Positions 52,986 to 62,233 of a stretch of 64,000 bases of DNA are shown piece after piece. The position numbers and the translations under genes were made by a program. Position 1 is the first letter of the stretch. Every line of letters begins with the position of its first letter. The notes under the pieces are model-generated. The model made no database searches and was not told the origin of the DNA. It saw nothing but the letters and a program-made list of their open reading frames with translations. The stretch covers positions 434,001-498,000 of the forward strand of contig CP049781.1 in NCBI GenBank assembly GCA_011082265.1, in the 5' to 3' direction. Source of the DNA: Candidatus Lachnocurva vaginae. Lineage in GTDB: Bacteria; Bacillota; Clostridia; Lachnospirales; Lachnospiraceae.

Positions 52986-53090
52986 TTATATAGGAGATTA
53001 TTTATACCGAAAATTACTTATATAGGAGATTATTTATATCGAAAATTACTTATATAGGAGATTATTTATATCGAAAATTACTGATATAGA
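52986..53090. repeat. 32-bp tandem repeat between eno and recA
   Basis: Copies at 52986-53017, 53018-53049, 53050-53081 (first copy begins TTATATAGGAGATTATTTAT), then a decaying copy. No spacers separate the units, so this is not a CRISPR. 53090-53329 shows only A/T-rich DNA with no gene I can support. Confidence 0.9.
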
Positions 53091-53329
53091 AAATTATTTA
53101 TGTATTGAAATTTTGATTTATATGAAAAATGGTTTAGAAATTATTTATATATAGAAAAATTTCTTTAGAAGGGCTGATTGCCTTTTTATCAATAATTCTT
53201 TTATTTTTATACATATTTTATGAATAATAGGGTATGATATAGAAAGTCGGTAAGACAAAGTTAAAGTTATATCATATAAAATCTTATGTACTAAGATTAT
53301 AAAATTGTAAAAAATATATTTTTAAAAAG

Positions 53330-53358
53330 TTGACAATTAAAAACAAAAATACTATTAT
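53330..53358 (+). promoter_or_regulatory. Promoter of recA
   Basis: TTGACA (53330-53335), 17-base spacer, TATTAT (53353-53358). The LexA box follows 14 bases later. Confidence 0.85.
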
Positions 53359-53371
53359 AAAAACATAAAAT

Positions 53372-53385
53372 CGAACATGTGTTTC
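53372..53385 (+). promoter_or_regulatory. LexA binding site (SOS box) of recA
   Basis: CGAACATGTGTTTC fits the Gram-positive LexA consensus CGAACRNRYGTTYC at every position. It lies just downstream of the -10 box, about the transcription start, where bound LexA would block initiation. Confidence 0.92.
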
Positions 53386-53415
53386 GATATTCGATTATTT
53401 TAAGTGGAGGATTAT

Positions 53416-54462
53416 ATGGCAACAGATTCTAAAGATAAGATAAAAGAAGAGAGAATTAAGGCATTAGATGCCGCTATTTCTCAGATAGAGAAGCAGTATG
53501 GAAGAGGCTCCGTTATGAAGTTAGGAGACGAATCCAATGATATGAAAGTGGAGACTGTTCCGACAGGGTCTATAGGGCTTGATATTGCATTAGGACAGGG
53601 AGGACTTCCGAAGGGAAGAATTATAGAAATATATGGACCTGAATCAAGTGGTAAGACTACAGTTGCACTTCATTGTGTAGCAGAAGTACAAAAACGTGGT
53701 GGAATAGCTGGATTTATTGATGCAGAGCATGCACTTGATCCTGTATATGCAAAAAATATAGGAGTTAATATAGATGACTTATATATTTCACAACCGGACA
53801 GTGGAGAGCAGGCACTTGAAATTACTGAGATGATGGTAAGATCCGGAGCTGTAGATATTGTTATTGTGGATTCTGTAGCAGCACTTGTTCCAAAAGCTGA
53901 AATTGATGGAGAGATGGGAGATTCTCATGTAGGACTTCAGGCAAGACTTATGTCTCAGGCACTAAGAAAACTTACTGCAGTTGTATCTAAGACTAAGTGT
54001 ATAGTTATCTTTATAAATCAGCTTAGAGAAAAAGTTGGAGTTATGTTTGGAAATCCTGAAACGACTACAGGAGGTAGAGCATTAAAATTTTATTCTAGTG
54101 TAAGACTTGATGTTAGAAGAATTGAAACTTTAAAGCAAAATGGAGAGATGGTAGGAAATAGAACTAGAGTTAAAGTAGTTAAGAATAAGATTGCACCACC
54201 TTTTAAAACTGCTGAGTTTGATATAATGTTTGGAAAAGGAATATCAAAATCCGGCGATATATTAGACCTTGCAACTGAAATTGACTTAGTAAATAAGGCA
54301 GGTGCATGGTTCTCTTATAATGGAGAAAAGATTGGGCAAGGAAGAGAAAATGCAAAAATTTATCTTGAATCTCATCCTGAAATTATGACTAAAATTGAAA
54401 ATGAGATTAGGGAAAGATTTAATCTTGATGGTGGAATTGAAGAACCAAAAGTAAGTGAGTAA
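53416..54462 (+). CDS. recA: Recombinase RecA
   Basis: 348 residues, central to homologous recombination and SOS induction. Walker A GPESSGKTT, Walker B VDIVIVDSVAALVPKAE, L2 loop GVMFGNPETTTGGRALKF. The in-frame GTG at 53404 is part of the ribosome binding site (GTGGAGG); the ATG at 53416 is five bases downstream and begins MATDSKDKIKEERIKALDAA. The acidic C-terminus is intact. recX follows 57 bases later. Confidence 0.98.
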   Translation: MATDSKDKIKEERIKALDAAISQIEKQYGRGSVMKLGDESNDMKVETVPTGSIGLDIALGQGGLPKGRIIEIYGPESSGKTTVALHCVAEVQKRGGIAGFIDAEHALDPVYAKNIGVNIDDLYISQPDSGEQALEITEMMVRSGAVDIVIVDSVAALVPKAEIDGEMGDSHVGLQARLMSQALRKLTAVVSKTKCIVIFINQLREKVGVMFGNPETTTGGRALKFYSSVRLDVRRIETLKQNGEMVGNRTRVKVVKNKIAPPFKTAEFDIMFGKGISKSGDILDLATEIDLVNKAGAWFSYNGEKIGQGRENAKIYLESHPEIMTKIENEIRERFNLDGGIEEPKVSE

Positions 54463-54519
54463 AGTTGCATTTTTTAGGCTGATGAAAAAATAAAAATATT
54501 TATGTAAAAGAGAAGATAA

Positions 54520-55173
54520 ATGGTTATAGTAGATATAAAGCCTTTATTTATTAAGAAAAGAATAAAAAAGAGTAAAAAGCCGAAAAGTACAAGAATTAAA
54601 GAAAATAATCAATGGTATAAGGGAAGAGTTTGTCTAGACGACGGGACAGACTTTGTCCTATACAAAAAAGAGATATACAGATTCAATTTAGAAGTTGGAC
54701 AAGTATTACAAGAAGAAAAATATCAGGAGATATTAAATGAAATCTTTATTAAAAGAGCAAGAAAGAGAGCAATGAATCTTGTCCTTAAAATGGATAGAAG
54801 TGAAAATGATTTAAGAATTAAATTAAAAGCTAGCGGATATCCTAAAGAAGCTGTTGATGATGCAATTGAATATATGTATAAGTTTCATTATATTGATGAT
54901 TTAAGACTTGCTAAAAATTTTGTACGTTATTACGAATATACAAAGAGTATATCGGACTTAACAATGAAGCTTACCAAGATGGGAATAAAAGAAGAATATA
55001 TAGAAGAGGCACTTTCAAATGAACTTAAACTTAGTGAAGAAGATAAAATTTTATCAATATTAAGTAAGAGGAAATACTATAAAGAGAATGCTGATGAAAA
55101 AGAGAAAGCAAAACAGTATAGATATTTGATTTCAAAAGGCTTTAAAACAAGTGATATAATGAAATTTCTATGA
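54520..55173 (+). CDS. recX: RecA regulator RecX
   Basis: 217 residues. After a basic N-terminal segment (about 50 residues), three-helix RecX repeats follow: ARKRAMNLVLKMDRSENDLR, LKASGYPKEAVDDAIEYM and the later MGIKEEYIEEALS. RecX modulates RecA filaments, and the gene usually sits directly behind recA. It likely shares the LexA-controlled transcript. Confidence 0.9.
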   Translation: MVIVDIKPLFIKKRIKKSKKPKSTRIKENNQWYKGRVCLDDGTDFVLYKKEIYRFNLEVGQVLQEEKYQEILNEIFIKRARKRAMNLVLKMDRSENDLRIKLKASGYPKEAVDDAIEYMYKFHYIDDLRLAKNFVRYYEYTKSISDLTMKLTKMGIKEEYIEEALSNELKLSEEDKILSILSKRKYYKENADEKEKAKQYRYLISKGFKTSDIMKFL

Positions 55174-55203
55174 AGAATAATACCTTCTTATATGTATGTT
55201 GTC

Positions 55204-55232
55204 TTGACTTTGTACTTCCTAAAATGTAATAT
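55204..55232 (+). promoter_or_regulatory. Candidate promoter of rny
   Basis: TTGACT (55204-55209), 17-base spacer, TAATAT (55227-55232), 85 bases upstream of rny. Confidence 0.55.
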
Positions 55233-55316
55233 TATAGTGTTTGATATTATCGAAAGAAAATACGGTAATTAAAATATATAATTGAACAATGACAATTTAA
55301 TAAAGGAGGTGCTCCT

Positions 55317-56864
55317 GTGCCAATAACAGTTTTAGCAGTAGTTGGGACACTGGTAGTTGCCATTCCTCTAACTTTAGGATTTGCAAATGTATATAATAAA
55401 AAAGTTGCTGAAAAAAAAGTGGGAGGAGCTGAAGAGAAAGCTCGTGGAATTATAGATGATGCTGTAAAGGAAGCTGAATCTAAGAAACGAGAGGCACTAC
55501 TGGAAGCAAAAGAGGAAAATTTGAGAACTAAGAATGAGATTGATAAAGAAATTCAATCTAGACGTAATGAGGTCTCAAAAAATGAACGAAGAGTTCAACA
55601 AAAAGAGGAAACTCTTGATAGAAAAATGGACTCTGTTGAACAAAGAGAGAAAAATCTTGTTCGAAAGGTGGAAGAGTTAAAAAAGAAGGAATCTGAAGTA
55701 GATAAGCTTAATGATCAGCGAATACAGGAGCTCGAGAGAATATCGGGATTAACAAAAGAGCAAGGAAAACAAATGCTCCTTGATTCACTCGAATCAGATG
55801 TAAAGCTTGATGCTGCAAAGCTTATAAGAGAAACTCTTGCAGAAGCGAAAGAAGAAGCAAGCAAGAAATCAAAAGAAATTTTGGTAACAGCAATTCAGCG
55901 TTATGCGGCAGATCAGGTATCTGCAAGTACGATTACGGTTGTACAGCTTCCTAACGATGAGATGAAAGGAAGAATTATCGGGCGTGAAGGTAGAAATATA
56001 AGAGCTCTTGAAACTTTAACGGGAGTTGAACTTATTATTGATGATACACCTGATGCTGTAGTTTTATCTGCTTTTGATCCGGTAAGAAGAGAAGTAGCAA
56101 GAATTGCTCTTGAAAAACTTATTTTAGATGGAAGAATTCATCCTGCAAGGATTGAAGAAATGGTTGAGGTCGCTAGAAAAGAAATAGATGAGGACATTAA
56201 GGAAGCTGGAGAAGCAGCTACACTTGAAGTCGGAATCCACGGACTTGATTTTAACCTTGTAAAGATGCTTGGAAAGATGAAATTTAGAACAAGTTATGGT
56301 CAGAATGTACTTAAACATTCTATTGAAGTTGCACAATTTGCAGGTCTTTTAGCTGCAGAGATAGGCGAAGATGTAAAGCTTGCAAAACGTGCAGGACTTT
56401 TACATGATATAGGGAAATCTATAGATCATGAGAGAGAAGGATCACATGTGGAGCTTGGAGTAGAACTTTGCAAGAAAGCAAAAGAACATCCTGTTGTTAT
56501 CAATGCGGTAGCAGCACATCATGGTGATTGTCCGCCTGAATCTCTTATCGCAATATTGGTTATGGCGGCTGATACAATCAGTGCAGCAAGACCGGGTGCA
56601 AGAAGAGAGACGATGGAAGCATATACGCAAAGACTATATCAGCTTGAAGAAATTACAAATGATTTTGACGGAGTAGATAAGTCTTATGCTATTCAAGCAG
56701 GACGTGAAGTAAGAATTATGGTAATTCCTGACAGGATAGATGATGCAGGGATGACGATACTTGCAAGAAATATTGCAAATAGAATTGAATCGGAAATGAA
56801 GTATCCGGGACAGATAAAGGTTAATGTAATAAGAGAATCTCGAGCAGTTGAATATGCAAAATAA
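55317..56864 (+). CDS. rny: Ribonuclease Y
   Basis: Membrane-anchored endoribonuclease that starts mRNA decay in Firmicutes; 515 residues. GTG start with AAAGGAGGT six bases upstream. An N-terminal membrane helix (about 3-24), a long coiled coil (about 35-200, heavily charged), a KH domain (MKGRIIGREGRNIRALETLT) and an HD domain with LLHDIGKSIDHE and AAHHGD. The spacing behind recA-recX is common in Clostridia. Confidence 0.96.
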   Translation: MPITVLAVVGTLVVAIPLTLGFANVYNKKVAEKKVGGAEEKARGIIDDAVKEAESKKREALLEAKEENLRTKNEIDKEIQSRRNEVSKNERRVQQKEETLDRKMDSVEQREKNLVRKVEELKKKESEVDKLNDQRIQELERISGLTKEQGKQMLLDSLESDVKLDAAKLIRETLAEAKEEASKKSKEILVTAIQRYAADQVSASTITVVQLPNDEMKGRIIGREGRNIRALETLTGVELIIDDTPDAVVLSAFDPVRREVARIALEKLILDGRIHPARIEEMVEVARKEIDEDIKEAGEAATLEVGIHGLDFNLVKMLGKMKFRTSYGQNVLKHSIEVAQFAGLLAAEIGEDVKLAKRAGLLHDIGKSIDHEREGSHVELGVELCKKAKEHPVVINAVAAHHGDCPPESLIAILVMAADTISAARPGARRETMEAYTQRLYQLEEITNDFDGVDKSYAIQAGREVRIMVIPDRIDDAGMTILARNIANRIESEMKYPGQIKVNVIRESRAVEYAK

Positions 56865-56887
56865 TTCAGACTACGAAAAAAATTATG

Positions 56888-56927
56888 AAAAAATCTCAAA
56901 CATCAAACGATGTTTGAGATTTTTTTC
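56888..56927. terminator. Bidirectional terminator between rny and aroE
   Basis: A perfect 17-bp stem (56888-56904, AAAAAATCTCAAACATC; and 56909-56925) with loop AAAC. A-run left and T-run right let it serve both convergent genes. Confidence 0.92.
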
Positions 56928-56941
56928 ATTTATATTTTAAT

Positions 56942-57754
56942 TCATTCAAGTGTTTTTCCTGTAAAGATTTTAAAAGATAAAACTGCCTGATAATGAAGCA
57001 TGTCAAGACCGTTCATAGTCTTGGCTCCGACTTTTTTTGCTTCGGAAAGTAATTTCGTTTCAAGCGGATTATAAATTATATCCGCTACAAATAAATCTTT
57101 TCTTAAATCTTTTGGGCTTACTAAAAGATTATCATTTTCTTTCATACCTACATAAGTCGTATTTACCAAAATATCACTTTTTTTAATACTTAAACTTAAG
57201 TCATTCATCATATAAAGATTAATAGGAATGGAAGAATTATTCTTAATTCTTTTAAGCAATTCTTTAAGGGAATTATGCTCTTTTCTAACAACGATATTGA
57301 TTTCTTTTGCTGAGGTTTGAGAGAGTGCAGCAACTATGGATGATCCAGCACCTCCGCATCCCAGAATCGTAAATATTTTATTATCATAATTAAAATCATT
57401 TTTTAAAAGAGCTTTTAAAAATCCCTTTCCGTCAGTTGTATCGCCATAAATTTTGTTGTCTTTAAAAATTATAGTGTTTGCAGCTTTTATCATTAAAGTT
57501 TCATTTGACATTTCATCCAAATATGGAAAAACTATTTTCTTTAAAGGCATTGTAAGATTGCAGCCTAAAACTCCCATTTTTTTAAATGCATTTAAAATAG
57601 AAGGTAAGTCATTTTCTTTTACATCAAACGCCATATATTTATAATTTAAATGCATCTTAGAAAAAGCACTGTTATAAATAAAAGGCGAATGGGAATGCTC
57701 TATCGGGCTTCCCAGAAGACAAAATAATTTAGTTTTTCCATTTATTTCACACAT
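56942..57754 (-). CDS. aroE: Shikimate dehydrogenase
   Basis: 270 residues, reduces 3-dehydroshikimate in aromatic amino acid synthesis. N-terminal LLGSPIEHSHSPFIYNSAF binds shikimate; the catalytic lysine is in LTMPLKKIVFPYLD; the Asp partner in NTIIFKDNKIYGDTTDGKGF; the NADP loop is ILGCGGAGSSIVAAL. AGAGG before the ATG on the minus strand. It is a lone minus-strand gene with a shared terminator. Confidence 0.93.
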   Translation of the reverse strand: MCEINGKTKLFCLLGSPIEHSHSPFIYNSAFSKMHLNYKYMAFDVKENDLPSILNAFKKMGVLGCNLTMPLKKIVFPYLDEMSNETLMIKAANTIIFKDNKIYGDTTDGKGFLKALLKNDFNYDNKIFTILGCGGAGSSIVAALSQTSAKEINIVVRKEHNSLKELLKRIKNNSSIPINLYMMNDLSLSIKKSDILVNTTYVGMKENDNLLVSPKDLRKDLFVADIIYNPLETKLLSEAKKVGAKTMNGLDMLHYQAVLSFKIFTGKTLE

Positions 57755-57839
57755 ATAAAAAACCTCTAAAAAATACTATTCTATATATTAAATCTTTTGT
57801 TAAAAATTCAAAAAATATTGTCTAATGTTGTAAGTCTTT

Positions 57840-57990
57840 GATATATATATTAAATATGCACATATAATATTGAATACATATCTAATATTACATATACACA
57901 TACAATATTAGATACATATATAATATTATATATACATGTACATAAGATATTAATATCAGATATACGTGTATAGTATATATCAAAATGTAC
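57840..57990. repeat. AT-rich degenerate repeats between aroE and the GGDEF-like gene
   Basis: Repeated short words ACATATA, AATATTA and TATACA with a period of about 25-30 bases (for example ATAATATTGAATACATAT, ACAATATTAGATACATAT). Within the 57755-58057 spacer I see no other convincing element; a promoter for either flanking gene could hide here but no clear -35/-10 pair stands out. Confidence 0.6.
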
Positions 57991-58057
57991 TTAAGCGATA
58001 TTGAAAAATGTTCGGGAAAATATATACTTTTATGAAGAGGCAATAAAGAGGTAATAT

Positions 58058-59137
58058 ATGTTCAAAGAAATCTTGGATAAATTATTTATAACCAATTTAA
58101 AAAAGTATAAAGAAGAAGTTGCAAGAAAGAATATGAATGATCTAAATTTATTTATTAAATTTGGACTTTTTATAAGTGCTTTTAACTATTTCTCACAGAC
58201 AATAGTTATTGGGAATATGGGGCATGAAACTTCTTTCTTATTTTTTATATTTTTTTTAATGGTATTTTTAATAAAAATATTTTTTATTTCTAAGACTTAT
58301 GAAGGTGCCAGAGAAATTTTATATACGATGGTATCAGTAGTTTTCTTATATTCAATAATGATTGGTACTATTTTTGATTCGGAGCATCAAGCAACTACTT
58401 ATTTTATATTTCTTGTAACTATGCCGTTGTTTATTCTTGAAAAAGTAGTTATCCATGTCATTATAGAGTGCTTTTGGACAGCTATATTTATTGCATTTTC
58501 ATATTTTGTAAAAAGTGAAATACTTTTTAAATATGATTTGCTTCATGCCGTGGGATTTTTAGCTGTAGCAATTGTCATATCAATAGTTGTAAGTAATATA
58601 AGAATAAATGAGCTTAAAAAGGATTATATTCAAAGATATAAGGATGAGCATGATTCGATAACAAAATTATATAATAGGAATCATTTTGAAAGATGCACAA
58701 ATAAATATGTTGGGAAATCACTTTCCCTTGCAACTATCCAAATTAATAATTTAGGGGAATATTATGACAAATATGGAAGAAAATTCAATGAAAAGCTAGT
58801 AAATTATTTAGCATCCATTTTAAAAAGATATATAGAAGAAGAAAATATTTATGTTTTTGAATTGGGGCTTATACTAATATTATGGCCGGATGGTACAGAA
58901 GTTGACTGTTATCGTGACCTTAATTTTGTAAAAGCGGAATTTGCCGAGGCAAAGATTGAAGATTATATAGTAAATCCTACATTTTCAACAGGATATATTT
59001 ATGGCAAATGCAATACAGTAGTAGACCTTGAAATGATGATAAGGCAGGCAGATACGCATAGAAGAAAGTTTAAGTCGGATGAAGAAGGATTTATTTTCGG
59101 CGGTGCATACGATAGGAACTTAAAATATAATAATTAA
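58058..59137 (+). CDS. Membrane protein with degenerate GGDEF domain
   Basis: 359 residues. About six membrane helices (residues 28-190), then a cytosolic domain opening with HDSITKLYNRNHFE, the usual entry motif (D-x-L-T-x-L-x-N-R) of GGDEF diguanylate cyclases. At the catalytic turn the sequence reads VFELGLILILW (about residue 266) instead of GGDEF, and the next acidic metal ligands are absent, so cyclase activity is unlikely. It could be a c-di-GMP-independent sensor or scaffold. The region from 57755 holds only AT-rich repeats. Confidence 0.82.
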   Translation: MFKEILDKLFITNLKKYKEEVARKNMNDLNLFIKFGLFISAFNYFSQTIVIGNMGHETSFLFFIFFLMVFLIKIFFISKTYEGAREILYTMVSVVFLYSIMIGTIFDSEHQATTYFIFLVTMPLFILEKVVIHVIIECFWTAIFIAFSYFVKSEILFKYDLLHAVGFLAVAIVISIVVSNIRINELKKDYIQRYKDEHDSITKLYNRNHFERCTNKYVGKSLSLATIQINNLGEYYDKYGRKFNEKLVNYLASILKRYIEEENIYVFELGLILILWPDGTEVDCYRDLNFVKAEFAEAKIEDYIVNPTFSTGYIYGKCNTVVDLEMMIRQADTHRRKFKSDEEGFIFGGAYDRNLKYNN

Positions 59138-59161
59138 TAGAAAGATTGGCATAATTTACAA

Positions 59162-59920
59162 ATGAGAAGATATAGACGACATAAATATAATTTAACATCG
59201 TTAATCATAAGTATAATCTTTGTTTTAGGTGCTGGACAATTCTTTGCAGGAAATCATTCAAAGGATGTCATACAACATAATGATACTAAAACAAATGTTG
59301 CTGTTCAGAAAGATGAACAAGTAAATGTAAATACACTTAATGACATTCCTGATTTTAATAATATTCCATATGTAAGGCTAAATAATAATATTCCTGAGTT
59401 TACTGATGAGGAAAAGAAAGTAGAAAGCCTTGAAGAGTATGGTGAACATGATTCATTAAATAGATGCACAGCTTGTATTGCACTTGTAGGTAAAGAAACT
59501 ATGCCAACTTCGCCCAGAGGAAGTATTGGAATGGTAAAACCTACCGGGTGGCATACGATAAAATATACCGGAATTGACGGAAAATTTTTGTATAACAGGT
59601 GTCATTTAATCGGATATCAGCTTACAGGAGAAAATGCTAATACTAAAAATCTTATAACAGGTACTAGATATTTGAATGTGGAAGGTATGCTTCCCTTTGA
59701 AAACAGAGTTGCAGATTATGTTAATGCTACAAAAAATCATGTTTTATACAGAGTTACTCCTATATTTAAGGGAAATGATCTTGTCGCAAGAGGTGTTAAA
59801 ATGGAAGCGTATTCTGTTGAGGATAATGGAAAAGGAGTTTCATTTAATGTATTTTGCTATAATGCACAGCCTGGAATAGAAATTGATTATAGTAATGGTG
59901 ATAGTAAACCGATTGAGTAA
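59162..59920 (+). CDS. Secreted or membrane-anchored DNA/RNA non-specific endonuclease
   Basis: 252 residues. A basic N-terminus and one hydrophobic segment (about 11-28) export the protein; without an evident signal-peptidase site it may stay anchored. The EndA/Sda1-type beta-beta-alpha-metal motif is YNRCHLIGYQLTGENANTKN with the general-base histidine at 148, followed by NLITGTRYLNVEGMLPFE. These enzymes degrade extracellular DNA for nutrients or DNA uptake. The Shine-Dalgarno is weak (GAAAG). Confidence 0.88.
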   Translation: MRRYRRHKYNLTSLIISIIFVLGAGQFFAGNHSKDVIQHNDTKTNVAVQKDEQVNVNTLNDIPDFNNIPYVRLNNNIPEFTDEEKKVESLEEYGEHDSLNRCTACIALVGKETMPTSPRGSIGMVKPTGWHTIKYTGIDGKFLYNRCHLIGYQLTGENANTKNLITGTRYLNVEGMLPFENRVADYVNATKNHVLYRVTPIFKGNDLVARGVKMEAYSVEDNGKGVSFNVFCYNAQPGIEIDYSNGDSKPIE

Positions 59921-60006
59921 TAGCAAAGGAAATTAGTAAAAAATTTGCTTATTTATCAATTATAAAAAGGAAAATAGATTGATTAAATATAAAAAAAGGA
60001 ATATTT

Positions 60007-60774
60007 ATGACGAAATATGCACTTGTAACGGGAGCAAGTTCCGGTATTGGAAAAGAAATGGCAAAAATACTAAAAAGCTATGGATATAATTTGATTCTTG
60101 TGGCAAGACGAAAAGATAGGCTTAAGGAAGTTTCAAATTATATCGGCGGAGACAATGTTATTTTACCTATTGACTTATCTAAAGAAAAGGAGTTATATAG
60201 ACTGGTTGGGACAATAAATGAGTACAACCTTGAAGTTTTTATTAATTGTGCAGGCTTCGGCGATTGCGGAGCATTTGTGGAAACGGATTTAGATAAAGAA
60301 CTTCAAATGATAGATGTAAATATAAGAGCTGTTCATATTTTAACTAAAGAAATTTTGAAAAATTTTTCAAAAGAAAACAAGGGTTATATTTTGAATGTAG
60401 CATCGTCAGCAGGTCTTTTACCGGGAGGCCCTTATATGGCAACATATTATGCTACAAAAGCTTATGTTTGCAGTCTTACAAGAGCAATTAGTAAAGAACT
60501 AAAAGATAAAGGACTTGATAATGTATATGTAGGTGTGCTTTGTCCCGGACCTGTTGATACTGAATTTAATAAAGTGGCAGGTGTAAAATTTGCTTTAAAA
60601 GGAATAAGTGCCATATCTTGTGCAAGAGCGGCAATAAATGGAATGTTAAAAAGGAAAACATTAATTGTACCGACTTTCACTATGAAGGCAGGTATATTTT
60701 TCTCAAAATTTGTGACTGGAAATGTGTTATTAAAAATTATATCTAAGCAGCAGAAAAAGAAAATATATAAGTGA
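60007..60774 (+). CDS. Short-chain dehydrogenase/reductase
   Basis: 255 residues, classical SDR. Cofactor motif TGASSGIGKEMA (9-20), NCAGFGDCG, catalytic Ser in LNVASSAGLLPGG and the YxxxK motif YMATYYATKAYV. The basic residue after the first strand (VARRKDR) favours NADPH. The C-terminal KKIYK tail and hydrophobic stretch suggest membrane proximity. It resembles DltE/YqjQ-like proteins; substrate unknown. The next gene starts seven bases after its stop. Confidence 0.88.
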   Translation: MTKYALVTGASSGIGKEMAKILKSYGYNLILVARRKDRLKEVSNYIGGDNVILPIDLSKEKELYRLVGTINEYNLEVFINCAGFGDCGAFVETDLDKELQMIDVNIRAVHILTKEILKNFSKENKGYILNVASSAGLLPGGPYMATYYATKAYVCSLTRAISKELKDKGLDNVYVGVLCPGPVDTEFNKVAGVKFALKGISAISCARAAINGMLKRKTLIVPTFTMKAGIFFSKFVTGNVLLKIISKQQKKKIYK

Positions 60775-60781
60775 TGGTAAA

Positions 60782-61552
60782 ATGAAAAAAAAATATGTGT
60801 TGTACAGTCTATTAGTTATTATTTTAGGATTTATTTCCTTATTTTCAATTAGATTATTTAACAAATATACAAAAACTTCGGGCAGTAATCAAATAGGAAA
60901 AGATGATCCTCTTAATATAAGAAATTCAAAGAATAGATCGAAAAAATCAAATAATAATACAAAGGGAAAAGACTATGAAAACAAAACGACAGGTGTTAAG
61001 TTATCTGGTATTACAGCTAAAAGCGTTAAATATCAGGATAAATTCCCTTATTATATTATGGTAAATAGAAAAAGGAATACGGTTACGATTTATAATTCTA
61101 CCGATAAAATGACATATAATAATCCTTTTAAGGTATTTATCTGTTCAACAGGACTTAATAAGGATGATACACCTATAGGAAATTTTCATACTAAAGCAAA
61201 GTATAAATGGAGAGCTTTATTTGGAAATGTATATGGACAGTATGCGACAAGAATAAGTGATAATATTTTGTTTCACTCGGTTCCTTATGAAAAACAAAAG
61301 AAAAACTCCTTGAAAATGGAAGAATATAATAAGCTTGGTTATAAAGCTTCGATGGGATGTGTAAGGATGAATGTAGCAGGCGTGAAGTGGATATATGATA
61401 ATTGTCCTATAGGAACAGGTGTTACTATATATGACGGAGATGCTCCCGGAGAATTAGGTAAGCCTAAAATTAAAAAAATAACTAAAACTAATAAGAAAGG
61501 TACATGGGATCCTACAGATCCGGATGAGGAAAATCCATGGAATAACGATTAA
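60782..61552 (+). CDS. L,D-transpeptidase (YkuD domain)
   Basis: 256 residues. N-terminal membrane anchor (about 5-24), low-complexity Lys/Asn/Ser linker, then the YkuD catalytic domain: YYIMVNRKRNTVTIYNS, DTPIGNFHTKAKYKW and the active-site motifs ILFHSVPY and SMGCVRM with catalytic Cys193. It forms 3-3 peptidoglycan cross-links or attaches proteins at the outer membrane face. The tail is Lys/Asp-rich. It probably shares a transcript with the upstream SDR. Confidence 0.92.
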   Translation: MKKKYVLYSLLVIILGFISLFSIRLFNKYTKTSGSNQIGKDDPLNIRNSKNRSKKSNNNTKGKDYENKTTGVKLSGITAKSVKYQDKFPYYIMVNRKRNTVTIYNSTDKMTYNNPFKVFICSTGLNKDDTPIGNFHTKAKYKWRALFGNVYGQYATRISDNILFHSVPYEKQKKNSLKMEEYNKLGYKASMGCVRMNVAGVKWIYDNCPIGTGVTIYDGDAPGELGKPKIKKITKTNKKGTWDPTDPDEENPWNND

Positions 61553-61584
61553 ATTTAAAATATAGTTAAGCTTTAAGTATAAAA

Positions 61585-61640
61585 TGGAAAATTTTTAGAG
61601 ATAGATTGGTATAACGTGGAAAATTTTTAGAGATAGATTG
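61585..61640. repeat. Two copies of a 24-bp repeat before tdk
   Basis: TGGAAAATTTTTAGAGATAG (first 20 bases of the unit) at 61585-61608 and 61617-61640, exact copies eight bases apart (32-bp period). tdk starts 19 bases later. Confidence 0.85.
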
Positions 61641-61659
61641 AAAAGGAAAAGAGAAAACG

Positions 61660-62220
61660 ATGGCTAAACTTTATTTCAGATATGGAGCCATGGGTGCAGG
61701 AAAAACCATGGACATACTTAAAGTTGCATATAATTATGAAGAGAGAAATCAAAAGGTTATTATTTTAAAACCTAAGGCAGATAAGAGAGACGGAAAGACA
61801 GTAGTTAAAAGTCGTATCGAAGGATTTATGAGAAAAGGACGTTTGGTTGAAGATTTCATAAAGATGTCTGAAGAAGAGATTAAGGGATACGATTGTGTAC
61901 TTGTAGATGAGGCACAATTTTGTACAAAAGATCAGATTTTCTTCTTTGCACACGTTGTTGACGATTTAAATGTTCCTGTAATATGCTATGGACTTAGGAC
62001 CGATTTTCAATTAAATCTATTTGAAGGTTCAGAGTGGCTTTTTGCGTTGGCTGATACTATAGAAGAGACAAAGACTATCTGCTGGTGCGGTAAGAAAGCA
62101 ACCTGTAATGCGAGATTTAATAAAGATGGAATTATTAAGACCGGAGAACAAATTCTTCTAGGCGGAAATGATAGTTATATAAGTCTTTGTAGAAAACATT
62201 ACATGGAAGGAAAATTATAA
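61660..62220 (+). CDS. tdk: Thymidine kinase
   Basis: Type II TK, 186 residues, phosphorylates thymidine in nucleotide salvage. P-loop GAMGAGKT (9-16), DEAQFC Walker B-like motif, lasso region with CWCGKKATCNARF (zinc ligands) and the tail GGNDSYISLCRKHY containing the last cysteine/histidine ligand. AAAAGG-type binding site before the ATG. Confidence 0.95.
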   Translation: MAKLYFRYGAMGAGKTMDILKVAYNYEERNQKVIILKPKADKRDGKTVVKSRIEGFMRKGRLVEDFIKMSEEEIKGYDCVLVDEAQFCTKDQIFFFAHVVDDLNVPVICYGLRTDFQLNLFEGSEWLFALADTIEETKTICWCGKKATCNARFNKDGIIKTGEQILLGGNDSYISLCRKHYMEGKL

Positions 62221-62233
62221 AAAATAGAAAAAT

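Noticed and set aside
52986..53090. Possible CRISPR array (32-bp repeats)
   Set aside because: The copies are directly adjacent, with no unique spacers between them, and no cas genes are near. It is a simple tandem repeat.
53330..53385. CIRCE or CtsR site at the recA promoter
   Set aside because: The palindrome matches the LexA consensus exactly and the gene is recA; heat-shock operators have different sequences.
58640..59100. Active diguanylate cyclase
   Set aside because: The GGDEF signature is replaced by ELGLI at the catalytic turn.
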